Part shown: one piece after another, positions 1 to 8,034 of the stretch
How the letters are laid out: the number at the start of each line of letters is the position of its first letter
How positions within the stretch are numbered: position 1 is the first letter of the stretch
DNA from: an uncultured bacterium
GTDB taxonomy: Bacteria; Patescibacteriota; Minisyncoccia; Moranbacterales; GWC2-37-73
Length of the DNA stretch: 56,610 bases
Direction: 5' to 3'
NCBI GenBank assembly: GCA_903885965.1
Contig: CAISKQ010000015.1
Span: 1-56,610 of the forward strand
The notes under the pieces: generated by a model
The model's database searches: none
What the model was told of the DNA's origin: nothing
Seen by the model: the letters and a program-made list of their open reading frames with translations, nothing else
Program-made: the position numbers and the translations under genes

Positions 1-75
1 AAAAGTGACATTGAAGCTGGTGAAGAAATGAGAAAAGAGAAAATGAAGGTATTTTCTAAAATTAAAGTTAACTAA
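1..75 (+). CDS. Truncated 3' end of an unidentified repeated gene
   Basis: Frame 1 is open from the first base to TAA at 73-75, giving 24 residues ending in FSKIKVN. The other two plus-strand frames hit stops at once. The tail is lysine-rich and too short to assign. Because an identical copy lies inverted at the other end of the window, a transposase C-terminus is a reasonable guess, but nothing in the residues proves it. Confidence 0.4.
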   Translation, partial: KSDIEAGEEMRKEKMKVFSKIKVN

Positions 76-140
76 ATTTTTCAAAAATGCCCAATATTGT
101 AGCTTACATTTGAGGTATCATTCCTGTATTGGAATATACT
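1..140. repeat. Left copy of a 140-bp terminal inverted repeat
   Basis: Bases 1-140 are an exact reverse complement of 56471-56610, and identity stops abruptly at base 141. The repeat carries the last 24 codons and stop of an ORF plus 65 bp of downstream sequence. This is what two inverted copies of one repeated gene, such as an insertion sequence, would leave when an assembly ends inside them. A real inverted pair in the chromosome is equally possible. Confidence 0.95.
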
Positions 141-241
141 CCAAATTAACATGGTTTGCGAATTGCCTCTTTTCAAATCGCAATAAGTGTTGTAAGATAA
201 CAACTCAGTGTTAATAATCCAAATCAAGCAATATAGAAAAT

Positions 242-1693
242 ATGGCAAAAGACGACGTAGCAATCAGATTTAATAAGGTTACCTTTGAATATTCTCATGA
301 AAAGCCAATCTTAGATGAGGCTTCTTTTGCGCTGCGCCGAGGCACAAAAATGACTTTGATGGGTCAAAATGGGGCAGGCAAAAGTACGATTTTAAACTTG
401 ATTACTGGTGAACTTAAGCCGGAAGATGGCTCAATCTATGTAGATGGAGGCCTTACTATTGCTTATGCTAAGCAGGTTATTCCCCGTGAGCAACTAGAAC
501 TAACTGTAAAAGAATTTTTTGAAAAATGCTTTTCTGAGAAGATATATAATATTGACCCAAAGATTGACGCTGTGCTTGATGCTGTGAATTTGCATGCGCC
601 AAAAGATAAGATTATTAAGTCTTTTTCTGGTGGACAGCAAGCTAGGCTCCTGATGGCTTCAGCTTTGATTCAAAATGCCGAACTTTTGATTTTGGATGAA
701 CCGACAAATAATCTTGATAAGGCTGGAATTGCTCACCTAACTGCTTTTTTGATGAGCTATGACAAAACTTGCATTGTGATTTCACATGATGCTGACTTTC
801 TAAACTGCTTTACTGATGGTGTGCTATATTTAGATGTTTTCACGCATAAGGTTGACCAATATTTGGGGGATTATTATGTAGTGGTGGCCGAAATCGCTGC
901 ACGTATTGAAAAGGAGAAGATGAGAAATGCTCAATATGAAAAGGAAATTATTGCTAACAAGGAAAAGGCCAATTTTTTTGCCAATAAAGGAGGAAAGATG
1001 AGATTAGTAGCTCGTCGAATGCGCGACAAGGCTGCAGAAATGGAAGAAGCTAAGGTTGATGTACGAAAAGAAGATAAGGCAATTAGAGGTTTTTCAATTC
1101 CAGTACAGGAAAATCTAAGCGGCGAAATTCTTAAGATATCATCACTGACTGTAATCAAAAATCACGAGCCACAGGAAAAAGTGGTGAGTGTTTCTCTCAA
1201 GAAGGATACTCATTTGCTGCTTGCCGGGCCAAATGGCATTGGAAAGAGTACCTTGCTTGAATCTTTGGCAGCAGGAACCGCAAAGGGGGCGCAATATGCC
1301 GAAGGTGTTCGAATCGGATATTATCGGCAGGATTTTTCAACACTTAATTTTGAAGACACTGTTTATGAATCCTTAGCCGGCGCAATGCAAACGACAGATG
1401 AGGAAAAACTTCGTTCAGTTGCATCTGGATTTTTGATAGATGGAAAAATTATCAATTCTAAGATAGGTACGCTTTCAGAAGGACAAAAAGGGCTTGTGGC
1501 TTTTGCGCGCTTGGTGCTTGAGCAGCCGGGGCTTTTGGTTCTAGATGAGCCGACAAATCATATTAATTTCCGCCATTTGCCGATTATTGCCGAAGCTCTC
1601 AGTAAATATGAAGGTGCGATGGTTTTAGTAAGTCACGTGGCAGACTTTGTTGAGCAAGTTAGAATAGACGAAATTTTGGATCTTGAAAGATAA
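242..1693 (+). CDS. ABC-F family ATPase (two ABC domains, no membrane part)
   Basis: 483 residues with two nucleotide-binding domains in one chain and no membrane segment, the plan of ABC-F proteins that act on ribosomes (translation factor or antibiotic protection). Domain 1 has Walker A GQNGAGKST, signature SGGQQ and Walker B LLILDEPTNNLD. Domain 2 has GPNGIGKST, a divergent signature LSEGQKG and LLVLDEPTNHIN. The charged stretch between them, around residues 215-290, matches the interdomain linker that reaches towards the tRNA site. At 483 residues it is shorter than EttA-type members. The start at 242 is the first ATG in frame and has no Shine-Dalgarno. Which ABC-F subfamily it belongs to is not clear from the sequence. 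Confidence 0.9.
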   Translation: MAKDDVAIRFNKVTFEYSHEKPILDEASFALRRGTKMTLMGQNGAGKSTILNLITGELKPEDGSIYVDGGLTIAYAKQVIPREQLELTVKEFFEKCFSEKIYNIDPKIDAVLDAVNLHAPKDKIIKSFSGGQQARLLMASALIQNAELLILDEPTNNLDKAGIAHLTAFLMSYDKTCIVISHDADFLNCFTDGVLYLDVFTHKVDQYLGDYYVVVAEIAARIEKEKMRNAQYEKEIIANKEKANFFANKGGKMRLVARRMRDKAAEMEEAKVDVRKEDKAIRGFSIPVQENLSGEILKISSLTVIKNHEPQEKVVSVSLKKDTHLLLAGPNGIGKSTLLESLAAGTAKGAQYAEGVRIGYYRQDFSTLNFEDTVYESLAGAMQTTDEEKLRSVASGFLIDGKIINSKIGTLSEGQKGLVAFARLVLEQPGLLVLDEPTNHINFRHLPIIAEALSKYEGAMVLVSHVADFVEQVRIDEILDLER

Positions 1694-1741
1694 AGTTAGC
1701 TTCTTTGGGTTGTATCCGAATCACGTTTTTCAGGAAGTAAG

Positions 1742-1866
1742 TTAAAATTTTTTACTCAGCTCATTTCCTTTTTAGAGCCCGCATTTAGCCCAAGACCATG
1801 GCTAAATGCTTAGACTCATTGTCATTCGTACGGCCAAAAAAGAAAACAAGCTCGTAAAAATTTTAA
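1742..1866. repeat. Foldback (MITE-like) element, copy 1
   Basis: The right arm CAAGCTCGTAAAAATTTTAA pairs imperfectly with the left arm starting TTAAAATTTTTTACTCAGC. An inner hairpin with a perfect 10-bp stem (GCATTTAGCC, 1781-1790, with GGCTAAATGC, 1800-1809) sits inside. The reverse complement of the right arm is nearly identical to the left arm of a second element at 31337-31455. No coding potential is seen. Part of the 450-bp gene-free stretch 1694-2143. Confidence 0.7.
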
Positions 1867-1904
1867 GCCCTGAAGTTCGTTCAGTTTACTTTTCTGAGTC
1901 TCTA

Positions 1905-1935
1905 AACCACAAGCCATTGGCGTTTGTGGTTTTTT
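1905..1935 (+). terminator. Intrinsic terminator
   Basis: AACCACAA (1905-1912) pairs with TTGTGGTT (1924-1931), followed by a T run. It lies about 210 bp past the ABC-F stop and before the next plus-strand gene. The rest of 1936-2143 holds no gene that I can support. Confidence 0.75.
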
Positions 1936-2143
1936 AGAATAAAATTGTCAGTGCGCTCGTACTAGACAGTAGGGTAGTATTTAATAAATCAGGACTTATG
2001 CGCTTGATTGAAAATTACTTACATTTAGTATTTTAGCAAACAAGACTTAAGGTAGACCAGGGAAGACTTTTTTAGAAAAGGAATTGTGCTCTAGGAATTT
2101 GAAAACAAGCGTATAAGTCCTAAGAATAAAAAATAAAGCTAAA

Positions 2144-3322
2144 ATGGATATTAATCGAGAAAGGAAAATTGGAGGTGCGCATATTATCGCAACATTGTTG
2201 GCGATTGCTTTTTTTGCGGTGGGCTGGATAGTTTTCAAAGTAAGGGGATCAGATGAGGTAAAAACTGATGTGATAACTCCAGCAAATGAGAGCGTTTCAG
2301 TTGCAGATAAGCTCCCGATGAAATTAAATGTGGCAAATAGGCCCAAGCCGTTGCCAGTTTCTATGGACAGGTTGAAAGCCCAGGGTTGCGTTACAGACGG
2401 ACTGCTTTCAGAGTACAATCCTGATTGGCAGGAATATGCAAGTTTGATAAATCGATCAAATTGTTACTATCTTCATCGCGCAATTGAAACTTGGCTAACT
2501 CCGCCTGATTTTGAAACCATAAATTTTGAAATGGGTCAGATTACAAAAAAGGATGTTGTTTATGGCATGTTTATTGCTGAGGCGATTAACACTAAGGCTA
2601 AATATTATAATAATAATGAAAGCAGATATTTTGATTTTGAGAAAATGTGTCGAAAGGGTTCAATTGGTGCTTGGGGTGATAATACTTGTAAACCAACTTT
2701 TGCCAGCAAGGAATACAGAGCTTACGTTGCCTACATAACTCATTGGGCGATTGACCTTGGCGTGCAAAGTTTTACTTTCGGTCAAATATATATGCAGGAA
2801 GCATCTGGCAAAAATTATGCCCAAGAGATAATAAATGACATGCGACAATATGCTAAATTGCATGGGGTGAATATTGTTATTGGAGCTCAAACTGGAAACA
2901 TTACTGATGAAAATTATCTTGGATTTTTTGATTATATCGAAGGAGGAGTTGGACTTAGTGACGCTGGTACGGTAGAAGATGGACCATGTCTTTCAACTCG
3001 TGGTGGTTGCTGGGCACTTTTGTGGCATCAAAATTTTGCCAGCAAGGCTAAAAATGTACTGCTCCATCTTGATTGGACTGGGATAAAATCCGATGATCTG
3101 GATATTTTCGCTCGAATGACGCCGGAAAAGAGAAGTGAAACCTTGAAATTTTTGTATGCAAAGTTCAATTCTGGAAAAACTGGTTTTTTGATGCCTATGT
3201 TTGGAGTGCTGGCTAATGACAATGAAGGCTGTCGCGGACCGAAAAGGAAATTTTATTCATCTGATGCGCAATATTCATGTGCAGATGAAACAATCATTAA
3301 TAAAATTTTACTCAAAAAGTAA
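2144..3322 (+). CDS. Membrane-anchored protein of unknown function
   Basis: 392 residues. A single transmembrane helix lies near residues 10-32 (HIIATLLAIAFFAVGWIVF), followed by a large extracytoplasmic part. The C-terminal two thirds show alternating hydrophobic strands and helices with acidic and aromatic residues (FGQIYMQEASG, VLLHLDWTG) and a late Cys-containing segment, reminiscent of a TIM-barrel glycosidase-like fold. That is impression only; I see no diagnostic catalytic motif. The gene stands alone between two terminators. The start is the ATG just before the helix, with no ribosome binding site. Confidence 0.7.
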   Translation: MDINRERKIGGAHIIATLLAIAFFAVGWIVFKVRGSDEVKTDVITPANESVSVADKLPMKLNVANRPKPLPVSMDRLKAQGCVTDGLLSEYNPDWQEYASLINRSNCYYLHRAIETWLTPPDFETINFEMGQITKKDVVYGMFIAEAINTKAKYYNNNESRYFDFEKMCRKGSIGAWGDNTCKPTFASKEYRAYVAYITHWAIDLGVQSFTFGQIYMQEASGKNYAQEIINDMRQYAKLHGVNIVIGAQTGNITDENYLGFFDYIEGGVGLSDAGTVEDGPCLSTRGGCWALLWHQNFASKAKNVLLHLDWTGIKSDDLDIFARMTPEKRSETLKFLYAKFNSGKTGFLMPMFGVLANDNEGCRGPKRKFYSSDAQYSCADETIINKILLKK

Positions 3323-3350
3323 GGCAATGTTCATGATTTAATAAATTCTA

Positions 3351-3381
3351 AAATCTGCATTTTAAATGTGCAGATTTTTTT
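3351..3381 (+). terminator. Intrinsic terminator
   Basis: AAATCTGCA (3351-3359) pairs with TGCAGATTT (3369-3377), followed by a T tract. It ends the transcript of the gene stopping at 3322. Confidence 0.85.
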
Positions 3382-3386
3382 AAATG

Positions 3387-3395
3387 TGCTATAAT
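3387..3395 (+). promoter_or_regulatory. Extended -10 promoter for the pilin-like gene cluster
   Basis: TGCTATAAT (3387-3395) is a textbook extended -10 element right after the upstream terminator and about 70 bp before the first pilin-like gene. A second TATAAT lies at 3405-3410. No good -35 box is seen, which fits an extended -10 promoter. Confidence 0.55.
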
Positions 3396-3463
3396 TTTAG
3401 GAGATATAATATTTTTCTTTTCTTTAATTTTGAAAGCCAGCTTTTAGAAGAAGAAACAAAAAA

Positions 3464-3889
3464 ATGAAAATAGCAAAAAAACAGTTCCAGCGCTTGTCTT
3501 TTTTATGCGCTGAAAAAAAGGAAGAAATTATTGGAGTAAGTATAATAATCTTTATATTATTATTTCCAATTGCAACATTCGCTCAAAGTATGGGCACAAC
3601 AGGAACTGGGTGGACACTAGTTAACACGTATGGTCTTCCGGAGGGTACTCTTTCTGGAATTATTACAAACATACTTTCTTGGCTCTTAAAAATGTTTTCG
3701 ATATTTGGAGTTATTGGTTTTGTTCTTTCGGGAATTTTTTATTTGATTTCAGCTGGCAATGACGACATGATAACAAAGGCAAAAGAGGGGATGACTTGGT
3801 CAATCGTGGGAATCATCGTAGGGCTTTCTGGCCTTGTAATAATGCAAGCAGTCTTTTCATTGCTCGATGGTGCATCTACTACTTTTTAG
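3464..3889 (+). CDS. VirB2/TrbC-like small pilin-like membrane protein 1
   Basis: 141 residues. A signal-like hydrophobic segment ends near AFA-Q, followed by two transmembrane helices around residues 68-92 and 105-130. The core GFVLSGIFYLISAG-N-AKEGMTWSIVGIIVGLSG pattern is repeated in the next three genes, so they are tandem paralogues. The signal peptide, short loop and two helices match the architecture of VirB2/TrbC pilin-like proteins, known from type IV secretion pili, and such proteins are common in Patescibacteria. Whether they assemble into a filament here is unknown; no VirB4, VirB6 or coupling ATPase is present in the window. Confidence 0.75.
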   Translation: MKIAKKQFQRLSFLCAEKKEEIIGVSIIIFILLFPIATFAQSMGTTGTGWTLVNTYGLPEGTLSGIITNILSWLLKMFSIFGVIGFVLSGIFYLISAGNDDMITKAKEGMTWSIVGIIVGLSGLVIMQAVFSLLDGASTTF

Positions 3890-3953
3890 GCTTATTGATA
3901 AATTCTTAAGGTAAGATTGATTTATTTTAACGCTACTTATAATCAAAATTTCT

Positions 3954-4529
3954 ATGATAAAAATAAAAAATAAAAATAAGATTCATCTGTTTGTAACGTT
4001 GGTGCTTTTTTCGAGTGTTTTCTTTGTTAAAATTAATGAAGCTTCTGCGGTTACATGCGCAAGCCTGAATGGTACTTGTGACTCTACTTGTCTAGGTACG
4101 GAATCTGTTAATTCCTCTGCGACAGGCTGCTCAAGTCCAGAGAAATGCTGCGTTCCTTCGTCTTCAGGCAGTACGGGTTCAAACAGCACAGCTGCAAGTG
4201 GAACCAGTGCGGCTCTCGATTGTGGTAGTGGTTTTGAAAAAATTGGAGGTGTTTGTTATCCGACAGACACTGGTCTTTCAGATGCAACAATTTCTTCTAT
4301 TCTGACTAACCTCTTTTTTTGGCTAATGGGACTTTTCACAACCCTTGCTGTAATGGCTTTTGTGATTTCTGGTATTCAGTATCTCACCGCTGCCGGTAGT
4401 GAAGATTTAATGGAAACTGCTAAGCGAAACATGATCTATTCTATAATTGGAATTTTGGTTGGGCTTTCTGGTTTTGTGATTGTCAGAGCTATTGCAGCAG
4501 CGCTTTCGGGGACTACCTCAATTTTCTAA
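3954..4529 (+). CDS. VirB2/TrbC-like pilin-like protein 2 with Cys-rich N-terminal insert
   Basis: 191 residues. After a signal sequence (residues 10-32), about 40 residues contain eight cysteines in a pattern ending in CCVP, then a low-complexity Ser/Gly/Thr linker and one more Cys pair (residues 75-105). The C-terminal half carries the two transmembrane helices shared with its neighbours (FVISGIQYLTAAGSEDLMET; SIIGILVGLSGFVI). The Cys-rich part should lie outside the membrane, where it could form a disulfide-bonded knob and so differ from the plain paralogues. A DsbA-like oxidoreductase at 42618-43715 would be a candidate helper. It could be an adhesive or tip variant; that is inference. 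Confidence 0.75.
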   Translation: MIKIKNKNKIHLFVTLVLFSSVFFVKINEASAVTCASLNGTCDSTCLGTESVNSSATGCSSPEKCCVPSSSGSTGSNSTAASGTSAALDCGSGFEKIGGVCYPTDTGLSDATISSILTNLFFWLMGLFTTLAVMAFVISGIQYLTAAGSEDLMETAKRNMIYSIIGILVGLSGFVIVRAIAAALSGTTSIF

Positions 4530-4623
4530 AAGGTTCTAGCTGGGATGGATAGCTGTTCTAATTGTTCTAGTTGTTGTAAATGTTTCATTGATTACTAGTT
4601 ACTGATTACCTATTTATATTATT

Positions 4624-4896
4624 ATGGAATTCATCAATATTGCTCATGCTGGCGTTATCAGTGATGCGCCTTCGCTTGCTTCTGCTGGGATGAAAATCCT
4701 GAATTTTTTGTTGTCAGTGTTTGGAATTGTTGCTATAATTATGTTAGTGGTTTCTGGCGTTACTTATTTTTTCTCAGCCGGCAATGAGGAAATGAATAAA
4801 AAAGCAAAACGCGCAACAACGTATGCTATTGTTGGTATAATATTGGCTATGAGTGGCATGATTATTGTTAGAATGATTAGCCAGTTTTATAAATAA
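4624..4896 (+). CDS. VirB2/TrbC-like pilin-like protein 3 (shortest)
   Basis: 90 residues, the smallest of the four paralogues. It has almost no signal region before the first helix (FLLSVFGIVAIIMLVVSG) and then the second helix (YAIVGIILAMSGMIIVRMI). The AGNEEMNKKAKRATTYAIVGI stretch aligns with the loop between helices in the other three. Starts at ATG 4624 with no clear ribosome binding site; the same-strand neighbours lie within 100 bp. Confidence 0.75.
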   Translation: MEFINIAHAGVISDAPSLASAGMKILNFLLSVFGIVAIIMLVVSGVTYFFSAGNEEMNKKAKRATTYAIVGIILAMSGMIIVRMISQFYK

Positions 4897-4983
4897 AAAT
4901 AAAAATTTGAAAGTTTCGATATAAATTATAACATTTCATCAAAGTCAAAGATTTTGAGAAATTTAGTGAAAGGAGGTGTGCTT

Positions 4984-5340
4984 ATGAATGTAAAAAAAAT
5001 TGCTTATGGTGTTGTTTCAACTCTTGTTGCAGCTCCAGCCGTAGCATTTGCTCAGCTTGACACAACTGCAGGCGGATCAACAAATCTTCCAGCTGGTTCT
5101 ATTACGAATATCATTACAAACGGAATGAAGTTCCTTTTGATTATGGTTGGAATCTTAGGTGTAATTGGTTTTGTTATTTCCGGAATCATTTATTTGACAG
5201 CAGCTGGAGATGAAGACCGAGTTGGTTTGGGAAAAAAAGCCTTAGTTGCCTCCATTACTGGAGTTATTGTAGCTTTGCTTGGAATCGTAATCCTGCAAGC
5301 TGTGAAGACAGCATTGGACGGAAACAATACGGGAATTTAA
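4984..5340 (+). CDS. VirB2/TrbC-like pilin-like protein 4
   Basis: 118 residues from ATG 4984. The ORF track starts earlier at a TTG (4954), but AGGAGG at 4971-4976 sits 7 nt before this ATG and settles the start. A clear signal peptide ends AVAFA-QLD, followed by two helices (FLLIMVGILGVIGFVISGII and SITGVIVALLGIVIL) with the AGDEDRVGLGKKA loop. It is the only gene of the four with a strong Shine-Dalgarno, so it may be the most highly translated, major subunit. Followed directly by a terminator. Confidence 0.8.
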   Translation: MNVKKIAYGVVSTLVAAPAVAFAQLDTTAGGSTNLPAGSITNIITNGMKFLLIMVGILGVIGFVISGIIYLTAAGDEDRVGLGKKALVASITGVIVALLGIVILQAVKTALDGNNTGI

Positions 5341-5362
5341 GTTTAGTTGTTTTTTATACAAG

Positions 5363-5386
5363 GACGATCCGCAAGGGTCGTTTTTT
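5363..5386 (+). terminator. Intrinsic terminator of the pilin-like cluster
   Basis: ACGATCC and GGGTCGT pair around a GCAA tetraloop and are followed by six T residues. Confidence 0.85.
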
Positions 5387-5414
5387 GTATGGAAAAATAT
5401 TTGTGTATTTATAA

Positions 5415-5443
5415 TTGACAAACTAGAAAACAAATAATATACT
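5415..5443 (+). promoter_or_regulatory. Sigma-70 promoter of the MarR-Emr operon
   Basis: TTGACA (5415-5420), a 17-bp spacer and TATACT (5438-5443) form a near-consensus promoter. Transcription would start about 20 nt before the marR-like ATG, leaving a very short leader. Confidence 0.8.
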
Positions 5444-5470
5444 TAGACTATCTAATAATTAATAAAACTA

Positions 5471-5887
5471 ATGATGTCAGATCGTATCGAACGCATTATT
5501 TCTTTGATTTTTACGACACGCAGAATGCTACATGAGCAGAGGCAAGCACACAGGGGGAGAAATTGTTCCTTTTTGCATTTGATTACGCTCAGCATTGTGC
5601 AAAATAAAATGCCCCTCATGAAGGAACTTGCAGAATATCTTGGGATTACTCCTCCATCAGCTACATCACTTATTAACAAACTTGCGAAAGATGAACTAGT
5701 GTATCGACAAGTTGAGCAGGCTGACAGAAGGATTGTGCGAATTGTGATTTCGAAAAAAGGACAAAATTTTTTAGAAACGCATAAGAAGCTCGTGGCTGAA
5801 AAAATGCGTTTGAATCTTAATCGTCTTTCAGTGGGGGAACAGCAACAACTCGAAAAAATATTGGAAAAAATTTCAGCCGAACAATAA
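5471..5887 (+). CDS. MarR family transcriptional regulator
   Basis: 138 residues with the winged-helix layout of MarR: an N-terminal dimer helix, the recognition region MKELAEYLGITPPSATSLINKL, the wing (VYRQVEQADRRIVRIVISKKG) with the DRR signature, and a long C-terminal helix. The adjacent HlyD-EmrA-EmrB genes make a drug-sensing repressor of its own efflux operon the likely role, as in E. coli EmrR. Two ATGs in a row (5471, 5474) could serve as start. It would sit right behind its own promoter and so could autoregulate. Confidence 0.85.
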   Translation: MMSDRIERIISLIFTTRRMLHEQRQAHRGRNCSFLHLITLSIVQNKMPLMKELAEYLGITPPSATSLINKLAKDELVYRQVEQADRRIVRIVISKKGQNFLETHKKLVAEKMRLNLNRLSVGEQQQLEKILEKISAEQ

Positions 5888-5931
5888 TTTTCAGTTAACA
5901 AATTTCTTAATTTTAATAATAATAAGCGAAT

Positions 5932-6795
5932 ATGAATAAGAAGATACGAAACGCAGCATTGGCAGTGATGGTTTTAGCAGGTGGTCTTAGTCTGGGATAC
6001 ATTTGGAGCAATTACGGTTTTACTCCAGATGCAAAAGAAGTTTCTGCAGTTTTGACGAAAAATACCGGACAAATCTTGCTTGATGGTAAGGTTGTTCCTG
6101 ATAAAAGCGCGGATTTGGGTTTTATTGTCCCGGCGACAATTAAATCAATAACGAAAAAAGTTGGAGATAAGGTGAAAATTGGGGAAGTTTTAGCCGCGCA
6201 AGACAGTGTTGATTTGCAGGCGCAAGTTAGTTCTGCGCAAGCTTCACTCGCTGGTGCGCAAGCCGAGTTTGATAAAGCCGGCCATGATCTTAAAAAGGAA
6301 AAGTTGACACTGCATGGTCTTTCCGGATATGCGCGCAGACAGCAGCAAGCGCAAATTTCAAGTAACAAGGATAGCGTTATAGTGCAAAAAAGTGCAATTA
6401 CTTCAGCTCAAGATGGTGTGATTAGTGCTAAGGCTCAGCTAGGAAAAACCGTACTTAGGGCACCTTTTGATGGCATTATTACAAGGCAAGACGGTGAGAT
6501 TGGAGAGGTTGGCGGAGCTTCAGCATTGCCTTTTCTGACAATCACATCAAGTGAGCCGCTCAAGAAAATCGAAGCTTTTGCTAGTGATTTAGATGTAGCT
6601 AAGATTAAAATTGGAGACAGCGCTAGGGTTACTTTTGATATTTTAGGTAGTCAAAAAACTGTAATTGCAAAAGTTAGCTACATTAATCCGGCAATAACTG
6701 ACAATCAGGGAAAGTCAGCATACAAAATAACTTTAATGCTCGATGAAGCAGAAGAAACGATTAAAGCTGGAATGCACGCAAGTGTTGCGCTGTAA
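5932..6795 (+). CDS. HlyD/RND-type periplasmic adaptor subunit
   Basis: 287 residues: N-terminal transmembrane anchor (residues 8-27), a biotinyl-lipoyl half (KKVGDKVKIGEVLAAQD), a helical hairpin of about 60 residues rich in Gln, Ala and Ser (SSAQASLAGAQAEFDKAGHD), the second lipoyl half (LGKTVLRAPFDGIITRQDG, with the typical APFDG motif), and a beta-barrel domain. It links an inner-membrane pump to the exterior. It lies 44 bp behind the MarR gene and precedes a second adaptor and an MFS pump. Confidence 0.85.
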   Translation: MNKKIRNAALAVMVLAGGLSLGYIWSNYGFTPDAKEVSAVLTKNTGQILLDGKVVPDKSADLGFIVPATIKSITKKVGDKVKIGEVLAAQDSVDLQAQVSSAQASLAGAQAEFDKAGHDLKKEKLTLHGLSGYARRQQQAQISSNKDSVIVQKSAITSAQDGVISAKAQLGKTVLRAPFDGIITRQDGEIGEVGGASALPFLTITSSEPLKKIEAFASDLDVAKIKIGDSARVTFDILGSQKTVIAKVSYINPAITDNQGKSAYKITLMLDEAEETIKAGMHASVAL

Positions 6796-6898
6796 GGAAT
6801 AATTATTATTTTGAAGTTTAGAATAAATTTAATTTTAAAATTATATATTTCAGGTAAGCACTCAATCAAGTGTGTGAGCTTTAAATAGATTAAATATT

Positions 6899-7540
6899 AT
6901 GGAAGAAAAGAATCAATCACCACAGCAGAGTAAAAGTACAAAATCGGCAGCTATTGTCGGGGGTGGATTGCTCGCTGTTATTGTTATTGTTGGGGCATTT
7001 TATCTTTTTGTTACTCGCAATCAAATCTATACGGACAAGGCTGATATTGAAGCTCCGCTGATTTCAATTGCGCCGACTCAGGGCGGAACCTTGCAAAAGA
7101 TATTAGTGGAAAGCGGACAACAGGTTGAAGCTGGAACTCCGGTTGCACAAGTTGCCAATCAAATACTGCGTAGTGATGAGCAAGCATTAGTTGTTGATGC
7201 TAAAAGCATTGAGGGTAAAACTGTGAGCGCTGGTGAATCTGTCGTAAGTGTTATTCATCAAAATGATTTACGCATCGTGGCGCACATTGATGAGGATAAG
7301 GGCCTCAGTGAAATTAAAATTGGACAGTTGGTGAATTTCACTGTTGATACTTTTGGATCAAAAAAATATACCGGAATTGTGGATGAAATCAGTCCAACAT
7401 CAAGGCAGTCAGGCGTTGTATTTAACATTTCTGATCAACGCGAAGTGCGCCAGTTTGATGTAAAAATAAAGTTTGATGTTCAAAAATACAGCGAACTGAA
7501 AAATGGTATGTCAGCTAAGGTTACGATTTTTAAAAATTAG
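6899..7540 (+). CDS. EmrA-like HlyD family adaptor lacking the coiled-coil hairpin
   Basis: 213 residues, much shorter than E. coli EmrA (about 390). It has an N-terminal helix at residues 18-41, then IYTDKADIEAPLISIAPTQGG, typical of the EmrA lipoyl region, but goes from the first lipoyl half to the second with no alpha-helical hairpin between them. The beta-barrel end (GQLVNFTVDTFGSKKYTGIVDEISP, then KNGMSAKVTIF) is intact. A short adaptor makes sense in a cell without an outer membrane, where no tunnel has to be reached. Stop codon 2 bp before the MFS start, so translational coupling is likely. Confidence 0.8.
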   Translation: MEEKNQSPQQSKSTKSAAIVGGGLLAVIVIVGAFYLFVTRNQIYTDKADIEAPLISIAPTQGGTLQKILVESGQQVEAGTPVAQVANQILRSDEQALVVDAKSIEGKTVSAGESVVSVIHQNDLRIVAHIDEDKGLSEIKIGQLVNFTVDTFGSKKYTGIVDEISPTSRQSGVVFNISDQREVRQFDVKIKFDVQKYSELKNGMSAKVTIFKN

Positions 7541-7542
7541 CA

Positions 7543-8034
7543 ATGTTAAAAAAGTTTGTCACTGCGGATAATTTAAAATGGTGGGTGCTTTTCACGGTAA
7601 TTGTGGGAACATTTTTGGGCCGGCTTGATCAGACAATTGTGAACTTAGCGCTGCCAAAAATCATTAGCGATTTTGGCATTACTGTTTCTTCGGCTGGCTG
7701 GATTGCCACGGCCTATATTTTGGCAAACGCTGTTTTTGTGCCGGTCTGGGGAAAGTTGGGGGATGTGTATGGGCAAAAAAGAATCTACATTATTGGTTTT
7801 AGTTTGTTTATTTTTGGTTCGATTTTAGCTGGCATTGCCTGGAGTTTGAGTTCAATGATTGTATTTAGAGTTATTCAAGCAATTGCTGGTAGCGCAGATT
7901 ATCCAACAGCAATGGCAATTATTGCTTATACATTTAAGCCAGGAAAAGAGCGAGCGCAGGCGCTAGGAATTTGGTCTTCTTCATTTGCGGCTGCCTCAGT
8001 TTTTGGACCGCTTCTTGGGGGGACCACTCATTGA
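7543..8034 (+). CDS. EmrB/QacA-type MFS pump, N-terminal fragment before frameshift
   Basis: 163 residues covering the first four to five transmembrane helices of a DHA2 drug:H+ antiporter: LDQTIVNLALPKI (motif D1), GKLGDVYGQKRIY (MFS motif A), and RVIQAIAGSADYPTAMAII with motif C beginning. The frame runs into TGA at 8032-8034, just after FGPLLGG, while the same protein continues in another frame in the next ORF. The break coincides with a run of six G (8017-8022); with five G the frame stays open (LLGGPLIDNFGW). The full product would be about 495 residues, normal for 14-helix EmrB. Confidence 0.85.
   Translation: MLKKFVTADNLKWWVLFTVIVGTFLGRLDQTIVNLALPKIISDFGITVSSAGWIATAYILANAVFVPVWGKLGDVYGQKRIYIIGFSLFIFGSILAGIAWSLSSMIVFRVIQAIAGSADYPTAMAIIAYTFKPGKERAQALGIWSSSFAAASVFGPLLGGTTH

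Noticed and set aside
3464-5340. Type IV secretion or conjugation locus
   Set aside because: Only pilin-like subunits are found; VirB4, VirB6, VirD4 or relaxase genes are absent from the window.
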